Source: Candidatus Zixiibacteriota bacterium (GTDB lineage Bacteria > Zixibacteria > MSB-5A5 > GN15 > FEB-12). From it: a stretch of DNA of 35,967 nt. Below the pieces are notes generated by a model. That model was not told the DNA's origin and ran no database searches. It saw only the letters and a list, made by a program, of their open reading frames with translations. Each line of letters opens with the position of its first letter. The first letter of the stretch is position 1. Where the stretch lies: contig JAJRZL010000001.1 in assembly GCA_024275255.1 (NCBI GenBank), forward strand, positions 1 through 35,967. The letters run 5' to 3'. Shown in pieces: positions 17,202 to 26,581 of this stretch. The position numbers and the translations under genes were made by a program.

Positions 17202-20200
17202 ATGCTCAAATGGAGAAAGCGGATTCCTGTTTTAATCCTATTGATTTCTATTTTTGCTGTTGGGGCAATGGCATTCAACAGCATGACGACTAAGGCTGAG
17301 TTGGATAAAGCAGCCCATGTCGAACAGCTTAAGCAGATTTCCAGTACTACTGCAGGTAAAACAATAGATCCTGCTGTGGCAGCGAAACGTGCTGAGCAGG
17401 CAGCGATTGCTGCAAAATTGGCTGCTGATGAGCAGCGTGGAGATAAAAAAGGGGAAGAACCGTATCGTCCACAGAAGATTGAGCCGCAGGTAACAAAAAA
17501 CCGCGAATTTGGTGTTGCTACGATTCAGGGACACCCGAAGACTGTTGTGAACCCGCGGACAATTTATCTGTCAGAAGATTTTGAAGACACATTGAATTTC
17601 CCGCCGGTAGGTTGGGATACAATAAATACCGACCCCGGCTATGGATGGTTCCCGGGGGTTTATCAGGGCGGCGGTACCCGTGCCGCATTAGTAACATGGC
17701 ATGGTCCCGGATTTATTCAGGATGAATGGCTGATTACACCGCAGATTGATGTTTCTTCAGCGACTTCAAACCTTCGTCTTGAGTTCTGGTTCCTCAAAGG
17801 GTACACCTATCCGCACCTGTTCAAAGTGTATGTATCCACTGATGGGACCACCTTTAATGAGATTTGGGATTCTGATACCACCGGCTACCCGACTTTTGAA
17901 TGGTGGAAATACACCATTGATATGAGTGCTTATGCCGGTGGAGCACCGATCTGGATTGGTTTCCAGTATTACGGTGAAGATGCCGACCTGTTTGGTTTGG
18001 ATGACATATTATTAACTGATGACGAAGCCCCTGTTGGACGTTGTTGTTATGGCGATCCGGGAGCTCCTGATTGTCAGGATGTCACCGAAGCTGAATGTGA
18101 CGCCCTCGGTGGAAACTGGTCAGCCGGTCTGAATTGTACCGATGACCCCTGCCCGGTTGCAGGTCCGAATGACAATTGTGCTGATGTCACACCTCAGTTG
18201 TTGCCATATACATTTACCGGCAATAACGAGGCAGCGACATTTGATACTTATTGTCAGTGGTTTGGTGATTATCCCAATGTCTGGATAGCCTTTACCATTA
18301 CAGAATGTTCCAATGTCACCATAGATTATTGTGGCAGCCCGGCTAACTGGGGCAATGGCTGGTTGAACTTGATAACGAGTTGTGGTTGTGAAGATGGTAC
18401 GTTAATCAGCGATGCCACGTATGATTTCGATTGTGCCAATGGGAATCCTCACATCTACTTCGCCGGTTTGGAACCGGGTGACTATTGGTATCCGATCATG
18501 TATGATCCTGCCAATGGCGCAGCGGGTGATTATGTTATAACTGTAACAGCAGAACCTTGCCCACCGGCTCCTGAAAATGATGATTGTGCCAGTGCACAGG
18601 AAATCGGTGATGTAACTGATTATGCTTTCTCGACCGCTGATGCGACTCCTGATGGCAGCGGGTACACAACCGGTCCGAATATCTGGTATTGCTATACCGC
18701 AACATGCGATGGTATTGCAACCGTGAGCCTTTGCGGCTCCAGCTATGATACCAAGTTGGCTGCCTATGATGGTTGCACCTGTGATCCTCTGGGCACTATG
18801 CTGGATTCCAATGACGATGATTGCAGCTTGCAGTCAACGGTGAATTTCCCGGTCGTCGCCGGTAACCAGTACTTAATAGAAGTTGGTGGATTCGGAACCG
18901 CTGCTGGTGATGGTATCCTTAATATTTCCTGTGCCCCAGCCGGACCGAGCGAACCGGGTGATAATTGCGATAACCCGATTAAAGTTGATATCCCGGCATT
19001 ACCATTTGACGATCTTGGTCAGACGACCTGTGGTCACGGTGATGATTATGATGCCACCTGTCTTGGCTCCTATGATGGTGGTGAGGATATTATTTATGAA
19101 GTTACCGTTCTTTCACCGGTAACGGTTAATATAGAACTTGATCCTCAGGGTACATCATGGACCGGTATTCTTCTGTCCACTGATTGTCCTCCGACCAACT
19201 GTATTGATTACAGTACCAGCAGTGGCAGTAGTCCGCACGGTATGACCTGTGTCAGTCTTGATCCGGGTGTTTACTATCTCATGGTTGATACCTGGCCCTC
19301 ACCGGATTGTATTCCGTCATTTGATTTGCATATTCGTGACACCACTTGTGCAGCTCTTGAAAATGATGACTGTGCCGATGCTATTGAAGTTGGGAATGTT
19401 GTTGATTTAGCGTTCTCGACAGAGACAGCGACGTTTGATGGTGGCGGAACCTGTCAATCGGCACCGAATATCTGGTATTGCTATACCGCTACCGAAGATG
19501 GTATTGCGACTATTAGTCTGTGTGGTTCGGACTATGATACCAAGCTGGCGGTGTATGATGGATGTACCTGTGGTCCGCTTGGTCCTGAATTGGCATGTAA
19601 TGACGATGCTTGTAGTGTACAATCAGAAGTAGAGATACCGGTTGTTGCCGGTAATTCCTACCTGATTGAAATTGGTGGATACGGAAGCAGCACCGGTTCC
19701 GGTATTTTGAATATTTCGGTTTCTGCTCCATGTGATGTAGAATGTCCTCCTGGTGCGACACCGGAAGGCGAGCCGTGTATTGCGGATGATACCGATGACA
19801 ACACCAATGGTGGTTGTAATTCTGATCCGCCGGTATTTGGTTCTATTTCGTGTGGTGAAACGGTATGTGGAACATTTAACACCTATCTCTATGGTGGTTC
19901 AAACTATCGTGACACCGACTGGTACCTCTTATCGCTTTCCGACTGGACGGATGTCACCTTGACCGCATCAGGTGAATTCCCCATTGTAGTTGGTTTTGTA
20001 GAACCCCAGACCTTGGGTAATGCCGATTGTGGTCAGCTCACAGGTAACTTGAATCCATACGCTACCGGTGATAATTGTGATACCGTTACGGTTACTCACC
20101 TTGGACTCCCGCCCGGAGATTACATTGTCTTTGTTTCCGGTACGGAGTATACCGGGTTTGATTGCAGCACCGCACCCCATGAATACTGGATTTCGGTGGA

Positions 20201-21212
20201 TTGCTCCCCGGCAACCCCGACATATTGTTCTGCCAGTGGTGGTTGTGATGAGTATATCGACAACGTAACTGTTGGTGAAATCAATAATACTTCGGCTTGT
20301 GACGGCTATGCTGACTTTACTTCCATGTGTGCTACAATGGAAGCGGGTGGCAGCTATCCGATTACTATCAATATTTCCGGCGGTTACTCCTCCGATACCG
20401 GCGCTGTTTGGGTTGACTGGAACCAGGATTATGACTTTGATGATCCCGGCGAAATGCAACCGCTTACGGTTGGTCATGGCGTTGGTCCGTACACCGGTAC
20501 AATCACGGTCCCGATAGATGCCGTTCCGGGTAATACCCGTATGCGTATTCGTTTGACCTGGAATACCGAGCCGACACCATGTGGTGCACATTCCTACGGT
20601 GAAGTAGAGGATTACTGCATCACTGTTGGCGAGGCTGCTCCGTCGTATCTGGTTGATCCGGATCCGATGCTTGTCCTGTACAAGTTCTCAATTGATCCAT
20701 TAAACGGTGCTATCTATATCAGTAATGCCGCCCTGGCATCAGGTGATGTCAATGACATGACCAATGTTGCCTTGTCTGTTGCCGGATGCAGTGTGCCGGT
20801 TGGAACAACTGAGATTATCCCCGGTGGATGGGGTGACCTAGTTGGCGATGTGCTGAAAGTTCCATTCCCGGTTAAGGATTACATTGAGTGCGAAGAGGAT
20901 CATCAGGGCGGAATAATCTGGGATCAGGTTGATTCCTTCTTTGATATCACCTATGAGATTAGTGGTACCCCGGGTACTGTCTCCGGACAGGTAACTATCA
21001 TGGGGCACATCTCCGGCGATGTCAACCTTGATGGTCAGGTGAACGTGGCTGACCTTACCATGTTGGTATCGTACATCTTCAGTGGCGGGGAAGCACCGCA
21101 GGTGATTGAGGTTGCTGATGTCGATGCATCGGGTGGACTCCCGAATGTTGCAGACATTACGTACCTTGTTGCCTACCTGTTTAACGGTGGTCCCGCTCCG
21201 ACTCATCAATAA
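17202..21212 (+). CDS. Large secreted multidomain protein: choice-of-anchor-like, PPC-like repeats, GEVED-like, dockerin-like C-terminus
   Basis: Signal peptide (ILLISIFAVGAMA); YLSEDFEDTLNFPPVGWDTIN...DEWLITPQIDVSS; duplicated NDDCA...NIWYCYTAT...YDTKLA.YDGCTC modules; VWVDWNQDYDFDDPGE...GEVEDYCITV; C-terminal GDVNLDGQVNVADLTMLVSYIF...ADVDASGGLPNVADITYLVAYLFNGG. Confidence 0.85.
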   Translation: MLKWRKRIPVLILLISIFAVGAMAFNSMTTKAELDKAAHVEQLKQISSTTAGKTIDPAVAAKRAEQAAIAAKLAADEQRGDKKGEEPYRPQKIEPQVTKNREFGVATIQGHPKTVVNPRTIYLSEDFEDTLNFPPVGWDTINTDPGYGWFPGVYQGGGTRAALVTWHGPGFIQDEWLITPQIDVSSATSNLRLEFWFLKGYTYPHLFKVYVSTDGTTFNEIWDSDTTGYPTFEWWKYTIDMSAYAGGAPIWIGFQYYGEDADLFGLDDILLTDDEAPVGRCCYGDPGAPDCQDVTEAECDALGGNWSAGLNCTDDPCPVAGPNDNCADVTPQLLPYTFTGNNEAATFDTYCQWFGDYPNVWIAFTITECSNVTIDYCGSPANWGNGWLNLITSCGCEDGTLISDATYDFDCANGNPHIYFAGLEPGDYWYPIMYDPANGAAGDYVITVTAEPCPPAPENDDCASAQEIGDVTDYAFSTADATPDGSGYTTGPNIWYCYTATCDGIATVSLCGSSYDTKLAAYDGCTCDPLGTMLDSNDDDCSLQSTVNFPVVAGNQYLIEVGGFGTAAGDGILNISCAPAGPSEPGDNCDNPIKVDIPALPFDDLGQTTCGHGDDYDATCLGSYDGGEDIIYEVTVLSPVTVNIELDPQGTSWTGILLSTDCPPTNCIDYSTSSGSSPHGMTCVSLDPGVYYLMVDTWPSPDCIPSFDLHIRDTTCAALENDDCADAIEVGNVVDLAFSTETATFDGGGTCQSAPNIWYCYTATEDGIATISLCGSDYDTKLAVYDGCTCGPLGPELACNDDACSVQSEVEIPVVAGNSYLIEIGGYGSSTGSGILNISVSAPCDVECPPGATPEGEPCIADDTDDNTNGGCNSDPPVFGSISCGETVCGTFNTYLYGGSNYRDTDWYLLSLSDWTDVTLTASGEFPIVVGFVEPQTLGNADCGQLTGNLNPYATGDNCDTVTVTHLGLPPGDYIVFVSGTEYTGFDCSTAPHEYWISVDCSPATPTYCSASGGCDEYIDNVTVGEINNTSACDGYADFTSMCATMEAGGSYPITINISGGYSSDTGAVWVDWNQDYDFDDPGEMQPLTVGHGVGPYTGTITVPIDAVPGNTRMRIRLTWNTEPTPCGAHSYGEVEDYCITVGEAAPSYLVDPDPMLVLYKFSIDPLNGAIYISNAALASGDVNDMTNVALSVAGCSVPVGTTEIIPGGWGDLVGDVLKVPFPVKDYIECEEDHQGGIIWDQVDSFFDITYEISGTPGTVSGQVTIMGHISGDVNLDGQVNVADLTMLVSYIFSGGEAPQVIEVADVDASGGLPNVADITYLVAYLFNGGPAPTHQ

Positions 21213-21235
21213 GCAATAACTGCTTATTATAAATT

Positions 21236-21269
21236 AAAACCCCACTGGTTAACCCCAGTGGGGTTTTTC
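21236..21269 (+). terminator. Rho-independent terminator
   Basis: AAAACCCCACTGG ttaacc CCAGTGGGGTTTT T. Confidence 0.9.
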
Positions 21270-21526
21270 TATGGGGTGTGATTGTAAACAAGCCGGAGAC
21301 AATATTAGTGTTCATATTTTCCTATTACGACCACTTAGCTCTATATTTACATGCTCTGCATCGTTACCTGTAACATCATAATTTTATTCTAACATAGATA
21401 ATGTGTTATAAGTGCTCCATAATTCCAAAATAAGAAGTTATTGATAGTCAGTACGGCATACGAATCATTGATTGTAGTAAGGTAGTAGAAGCAGTATTGC
21501 GGGGGAAGGTGCAGGCGGAAAATAAC

Positions 21527-21555
21527 TTGACAGATATAGATATCTATGCTATCTT
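21527..21555 (+). promoter_or_regulatory. Sigma70-like promoter for the TSP3 protein gene, with 12-bp palindrome in the spacer
   Basis: TTGACA (21527-21532), 17-nt spacer, TATCTT (21550-21555). Spacer contains ATAGATATCTAT (21536-21547). Confidence 0.5.
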
Positions 21556-21730
21556 GTTAATAACTCAATGGGAAAATAACATAAATGAGTAAAATACGGT
21601 ACACGGTTCCGATTGCCGTAAGCGTAGGTGCTAGTTAGGGTATTTCATGTGTTATGTTACCGCCAGCATTCACATATCATCAGATTTCTTTTCTATTTTA
21701 GCCGTGTGTCTTGAATAAGATGAAAAACGA

Positions 21731-21747
21731 GAGTTACCCAGTAACTC
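21731..21747 (+). repeat. Short hairpin/operator-like dyad in the TSP3 gene leader
   Basis: GAGTTAC cca GTAACTC, perfect 7-bp arms, 40 nt upstream of the likely ATG. Confidence 0.45.
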
Positions 21748-21786
21748 ATACATCTTACTTACAAACTAAAACGGAGGTTGTTAGTC

Positions 21787-24543
21787 ATGCGGCTAAAGAT
21801 TCCCCTCGTCGTTCTGTTGCTGCTTGCTACCGCGGCAGTACCAGCCGTTGCCCAACACCCCAATGATCCTGGGATACCCGATACAATGGCGCTCGTGGTA
21901 TCGGTTTGTCCCGATGCAAGTACGGGACAATTGCATGTACAACTTGATCTTTGGGTGTATAATGACTCCACGGTGGTCAGTGGAACGGCAGGGTTTGCCT
22001 GGGATAATCCCAACCTGCAAATGGATAGTGCAGTTGGGACACAGTTGCTGAATGATGGGTTTGAAATAGGCCCATTTTTTTATGAAGATGATGATATTAA
22101 TATTACCAACGCCAATCAACGTTTTTTGATTGGTGGCTCAAAACTGTTGGGTCCCGGTATTGTTGGTGATGCCACCGGACGGCGCTTATGGGCAAGTTAT
22201 TATTTTACTCTGTCAAACTGGAATCCGGCGGATCAAATTCGAGTTGACACATTGTTGTTCAGTCCGGGTTCCTTGTATGTATTGAACCGTGAAGGTGCAT
22301 CACCCACGGCATACGAACCTGTTTGGGGAGGGTGTTTGGAGTTTGGGGATCAGTGCACGGTTCCCGATGCTGATGCTGATGGCATTCCTGATGGATGTGA
22401 TAACTGCCCGGCTGATTTCAACCCACCTCAAGCTGATAGTGATACAGATTTAGTTGGCGATGACTGTGATAATTGTCCCGATGTTGCTAATGCAGACCAG
22501 TCGGATATAGACGCCGACAACGTTGGCGATGTTTGTGATAACTGTCCGGATGATGCCAATGCCAATCAGGCTGACAGCGATGGTGATACTATTGGCGATG
22601 TCTGTGATAATTGCCCTGATGATGCGAATACTAATCAATCCGATATTGATGCTGACAATGTTGGTGATGTCTGCGATAACTGTCCCGATGATGCCAACGC
22701 CAATCAGGCTGACAGCGATGGCGATACTATTGGCAATGTCTGTGACAACTGTCCTGCCGACTTCAATGCTGATCAGGCTGATGCTGATAGTGATGGGGTT
22801 GGTGATGTGTGTGACAACTGCCCCGATGATGCCAACGCTAACCAGCTTGACAGTGACAATGACGGTATTGGTGATGTGTGCGATCCTTGTCCCAATGACC
22901 CGGATAATGATATAGACAATGACGGGCTGTGTGCTGATGTCGATAATTGTCCAACCGTGAACAATCCGCTTCAGGAAGATACCGATGGTGACAATGTTGG
23001 TGATGTCTGCGATAATTGCCCCACCGATGCCAACACCAATCAATCTGATGTTGATAATGACAACGTTGGTGATGTGTGTGATAACTGTCCGACTACCCCC
23101 AACACCAACCAGTCCGATGTCGATGGTGACACTATAGGTGATGCCTGTGATAATTGTCCGACCGATGCCAATACCAATCAGGCTGACGCCGATAGTGACA
23201 ATGTCGGTGATGTCTGTGATAACTGCCCGACTACTCCCAATACGAATCAATCCGATGTTGATAGTGACACAATTGGTGATGTGTGCGATAATTGTCCGAC
23301 TGATGTCAATACCGACCAGGCTGACGCCGATAGCGATAGTGTCGGTGATGTCTGTGATAATTGTCCTGCTATTCCAAATACTTCGCAGGTGAACTCGGAT
23401 AATGACAGTTACGGCGATGTTTGTGACAATTGTCCCACTATTGATAATGAAGATCAAGCTGATGCCGATAATGACGGGGTTGGTGATGTGTGTGACAACT
23501 GTCCGAATGACGCCAACGCTAACCAGCTTGACAGTGACAATGATGGAATCGGTGATGCCTGTGATCAGTGTCCGAACGATCCCGATAATGATATTGATAA
23601 TGACGGTGTTTGTGGTGATGTGGATAACTGTCCCACCACCGCCAATAGTGATCAGGCGGATGCCGATAATGACGGTGTCGGTGATGTCTGTGACAATTGT
23701 GTAAATACTTCCAATGCTGATCAGTCGGATGTTGATAATGATGGTGTTGGTGATGTCTGTGATAACTGTCTGACCACTGCCAATAGTAATCAGGCAGATG
23801 CTGACAGTGATACTGTCGGTGATGTCTGTGACAACTGTCCCAATACGCCCAATAGTGATCAGGCGGATGCTGATAATGACGGAATCGGTGATGCCTGTGA
23901 TCAGTGTCCGAATGATCCTGATAATGATATTGATAATGACGATGTTTGTGGTGATGTGGATAACTGTCCCACTACTGCCAATAGTGATCAGGCAGATGCC
24001 GATGGTGATACGATTGGTGATGTGTGTGATAACTGTGTGAACACTCCCAATACGGATCAAATTAATTCTGATACCGATAGCTTTGGTGATGCCTGCGATA
24101 ATTGTCCGACAGTAAGCAATGAAGACCAGTTGGATGATGATGGCGACGCGGTTGGAAATGCCTGTGATAACTGCGTGGCGACATGGAACCCGGGTCAGGA
24201 AGATGGTGATTTTGACGGTGTCGGCGATACCTGTGACAACTGTCCGACCGTCCCTAATCCCGGTCAGGAAGACACGGATCAAAATGGAATCGGTGATGCC
24301 TGTGATGGTTGCTGTGTTGATATTCGCGGTAATGTTGACGGTGATGCGCTGGAACAGTTGAATGTGGCTGATTTAACATACCTGGTTGATTACCTGTTTA
24401 ACTTTGGTCCGGAACCCCCGTGTCCCGAAGAAGGTGATGTTGATGCCAGTGATGGTGTAGTTCCGATAGATGTTGCTGATATAGCTTACTTTGTAGCATT
24501 CTTATTCCAGAACGGTCCGTACCCGGCACCGTGTCCCTGGTAA
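21787..24543 (+). CDS. Secreted protein with thrombospondin type-3 repeat array and dockerin-like C-terminus
   Basis: Signal peptide MRLKIPLVVLLLLATAAVPAVA; about 28 units of CDNCPDDANANQADSDGDTIGDV type; C-terminal RGNVDGDALEQLNVADLTYLVDYLFN...GDVDASDGVVPIDVADIAYFVAFLFQNG. Start placed at ATG 21787 after GGAGGT; the ORF track uses TTG 21778. Confidence 0.9.
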   Translation: MRLKIPLVVLLLLATAAVPAVAQHPNDPGIPDTMALVVSVCPDASTGQLHVQLDLWVYNDSTVVSGTAGFAWDNPNLQMDSAVGTQLLNDGFEIGPFFYEDDDINITNANQRFLIGGSKLLGPGIVGDATGRRLWASYYFTLSNWNPADQIRVDTLLFSPGSLYVLNREGASPTAYEPVWGGCLEFGDQCTVPDADADGIPDGCDNCPADFNPPQADSDTDLVGDDCDNCPDVANADQSDIDADNVGDVCDNCPDDANANQADSDGDTIGDVCDNCPDDANTNQSDIDADNVGDVCDNCPDDANANQADSDGDTIGNVCDNCPADFNADQADADSDGVGDVCDNCPDDANANQLDSDNDGIGDVCDPCPNDPDNDIDNDGLCADVDNCPTVNNPLQEDTDGDNVGDVCDNCPTDANTNQSDVDNDNVGDVCDNCPTTPNTNQSDVDGDTIGDACDNCPTDANTNQADADSDNVGDVCDNCPTTPNTNQSDVDSDTIGDVCDNCPTDVNTDQADADSDSVGDVCDNCPAIPNTSQVNSDNDSYGDVCDNCPTIDNEDQADADNDGVGDVCDNCPNDANANQLDSDNDGIGDACDQCPNDPDNDIDNDGVCGDVDNCPTTANSDQADADNDGVGDVCDNCVNTSNADQSDVDNDGVGDVCDNCLTTANSNQADADSDTVGDVCDNCPNTPNSDQADADNDGIGDACDQCPNDPDNDIDNDDVCGDVDNCPTTANSDQADADGDTIGDVCDNCVNTPNTDQINSDTDSFGDACDNCPTVSNEDQLDDDGDAVGNACDNCVATWNPGQEDGDFDGVGDTCDNCPTVPNPGQEDTDQNGIGDACDGCCVDIRGNVDGDALEQLNVADLTYLVDYLFNFGPEPPCPEEGDVDASDGVVPIDVADIAYFVAFLFQNGPYPAPCPW
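22396..24300 (+). repeat. In-frame tandem repeat array, about 69-bp unit (thrombospondin type-3)
   Basis: About 28 units counted by eye; three shorter variant units of CDxCPNDPDNDIDND type at about 22890, 23560 and 23895. Confidence 0.9.
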
Positions 24544-24570
24544 GAATGTGATGTTAACTGTAACTTAAAA

Positions 24571-24604
24571 AAGGAAGCCGCTTCGAAAAAACCGGAGCGG
24601 CTTA
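24571..24604 (-). terminator. Terminator of the MCP gene
   Basis: Stem AAGCCGCTTCG / CGGAGCGGCTT, with the T-run (CCTTTTTT) on the minus strand. Confidence 0.7.
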
Positions 24605-24646
24605 ATTATTCCAAAGAGCAATAGGAGTAAACGACCTGAGAGTTCT

Positions 24647-26380
24647 TCAGGTTGGGATTTTGAACCGCGCAACCATGCTCTGTAAGTTCTCTGCCTGACG
24701 GTTGAGTTGTTCGGCGGCGGCGGCAGATTGTTCCGCACCGTAAGCTGTTTCCTGGCTGACTGTTGAGATGCCTTCCACATTTCGTGAAACCTCTTCAGCC
24801 GCGATTGACTGCTCTTCAGCAGCAGCGGCAATTTGCTGAATCATGTCAACTACCCGCTGGTTCATGGCAACGATTTCGTTTAGGCTGTTGCCGGCTTTGT
24901 CGGCGTGTTCCCGCCCTAAATCTACTTCCTTGATTCCGGCTTCCATGGAATGAACAGCTTCTTCCGTCTCTCGTTGAATGCCTTTTATCATGTCAGTAAT
25001 TTCGCCCGTCGCTTTCCCTGTTCGCTCAGCCAGCTTACGGACTTCATCGGCAACCACGGCGAACCCGCGTCCTTGTTCGCCGGCTCGGGCGGCTTCAATG
25101 GCGGCATTAAGAGCGAGGAGATTGGTTTGATCCGCTATATCGTCAATAACACTGATAATTTCACCAATCTGATCAGCAGAGGAAGCTAATTTGGAGATCG
25201 AGTTTGCAGAATCACGGACAACATCGGCGATTCGCTGCATACCTTGAATCGTTTCGTTGACAACTTGTCCACCGCTCATCGCCGTGTCCGATGCCCCTTT
25301 GGCGGCATCGGTGGCATCGGCGGCATTTCGGGATGAAGCTACAATAGAGGCTGCCATTTCTTCAATAGCGGCGGATACCTGGTTTACCTGGTTTGATTGT
25401 TGTTGTGAACCACGTGCCATTTGTTCGGCGGATGAAGTAATTTCGGTGGCTGCGCTGACAAGCTCCCGCGAGTTGTCGCGAAGCCTGAGAACCATTTCCG
25501 AAAGATTTGATATCATCCTGTCAAACAAGCCATTTAAGCTGTTTATACTTTCAACAATGACACCAAAGGTCGCTTGTAACTGGCCTACTTCATCGCTGGA
25601 TTTATCGAGCAAAATTGTATGCTGGTCCCAACTGAGCTGTTTCGTTGTAACTGTCAGGTCCCCATCGGCAATGTGGGATACGATATTGTCCAGGTATGAA
25701 AATACGTTTTGTGTATCTTCACGAAGTTTTGCAAGCTGTTGTAACCGGCTCGATAAACGATAGGAGAACCAGAAACCATATACCGCTATGCAGATAACAA
25801 TAATTGAGAGAGAAATCATAATATTTTTCATAAGCTGAGCTTGCTTTTCACTGTCTTTTTGAAGTAACCCGACAACTTCGTTGGATTTTTTAAGAAGAGC
25901 ACCATTCTTATCCCGGATAAAACTCAATGCTTCCTGGTATTGAGGGTCATCGGTATTTGTTGCTTCTATGAGATAGTTCAGCTTGTTTTTGAAATTGCTC
26001 CAGAGTGTTTGAATCTCTTCCATTACCTGTGCAGCTTCGGCATTGCTTATTCCGGTTAGTGTAACCGATTGATTTGCCCCGTCAAGAGTAGCACCACCAT
26101 GATGCAAGGCATTAAGGGTATTGTCAAAAAGGGTCATGGAAGTCTGCAATTCTTTTGTTATCTTTTCTTTGAGGGGGGTGTTGGGATCGGTTGTTCTGTT
26201 ATTTACATCAGCAATCATGAATGCCCCTTTACTCATCCGTTGAGAAAGCATTCGTTGACGTCCCGCAAGATTAATTGCCAGTGCCCCTTCATCTGATTGC
26301 ATAATTACAAGGATAGTTACACTGCTGATTAATAGTGTCAGGATGCTGAATATGAGGATAAAACGAGTTTTTATGGTCAT
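24647..26380 (-). CDS. Methyl-accepting chemotaxis protein with PilJ-type sensor N-terminus
   Basis: N-terminal [24 protein letters not shown]; signalling tip [48 protein letters not shown]. Confidence 0.93.
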   Translation of the reverse strand: MTIKTRFILIFSILTLLISSVTILVIMQSDEGALAINLAGRQRMLSQRMSKGAFMIADVNNRTTDPNTPLKEKITKELQTSMTLFDNTLNALHHGGATLDGANQSVTLTGISNAEAAQVMEEIQTLWSNFKNKLNYLIEATNTDDPQYQEALSFIRDKNGALLKKSNEVVGLLQKDSEKQAQLMKNIMISLSIIVICIAVYGFWFSYRLSSRLQQLAKLREDTQNVFSYLDNIVSHIADGDLTVTTKQLSWDQHTILLDKSSDEVGQLQATFGVIVESINSLNGLFDRMISNLSEMVLRLRDNSRELVSAATEITSSAEQMARGSQQQSNQVNQVSAAIEEMAASIVASSRNAADATDAAKGASDTAMSGGQVVNETIQGMQRIADVVRDSANSISKLASSADQIGEIISVIDDIADQTNLLALNAAIEAARAGEQGRGFAVVADEVRKLAERTGKATGEITDMIKGIQRETEEAVHSMEAGIKEVDLGREHADKAGNSLNEIVAMNQRVVDMIQQIAAAAEEQSIAAEEVSRNVEGISTVSQETAYGAEQSAAAAEQLNRQAENLQSMVARFKIPT

Positions 26381-26581
26381 ATTGGTACCCCTGTTTTTTG
26401 TTTATATGTTTTATACTTGTATCGACAGATTAAAAAAAAATTGAAGACTTCTATTCATCAAATTCAAAAAAGAGTAGCGGAAATCATGAATATACCGATA
26501 TAAACTATTGGGGAAAATATGTACGCCCGAAGTAAATTATTACAGTAAATATAGAGAACATGGATTAGCTAATTACACAAA

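Noticed and set aside
19968-20591. 207-aa minus-strand ORF within the 1336-aa gene
   Set aside because: Overlaps a convincing multidomain protein; composition artefact.
17154-21455. Shared 9-mer GTCAGTACG / CGTACTGAC in both leaders of the dockerin-tailed genes
   Set aside because: A 9-mer match on either strand between two intergenic regions of about 420 and 565 bp is expected by chance.
21588-21670. Leader of the TSP3 gene considered as a c-di-GMP riboswitch
   Set aside because: Some GGTA/TTACC-like strings are present, but the conserved core of the GEMM class could not be aligned by eye.
22450-24282. 610-aa minus-strand ORF antisense to the TSP3 array
   Set aside because: Its repetitive Ile/Thr/Val pattern (ITNIVTIGISLIGIG...) is the reverse complement of the Asp/Asn/Cys repeat codons. 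No SD or independent signal; stop-free by composition.
22396-24300. Regular 69-bp repetition considered as a CRISPR array or DNA-level satellite
   Set aside because: Repeats are in frame, degenerate at third codon positions, and encode the TSP3 consensus; no spacers.
22523-24361. Several Met/Val/Ile-rich plus-strand ORFs overlapping the TSP3 array (22523, 23138, 23402, 23798, 24119)
   Set aside because: Out-of-frame readings of the same tandem repeat.
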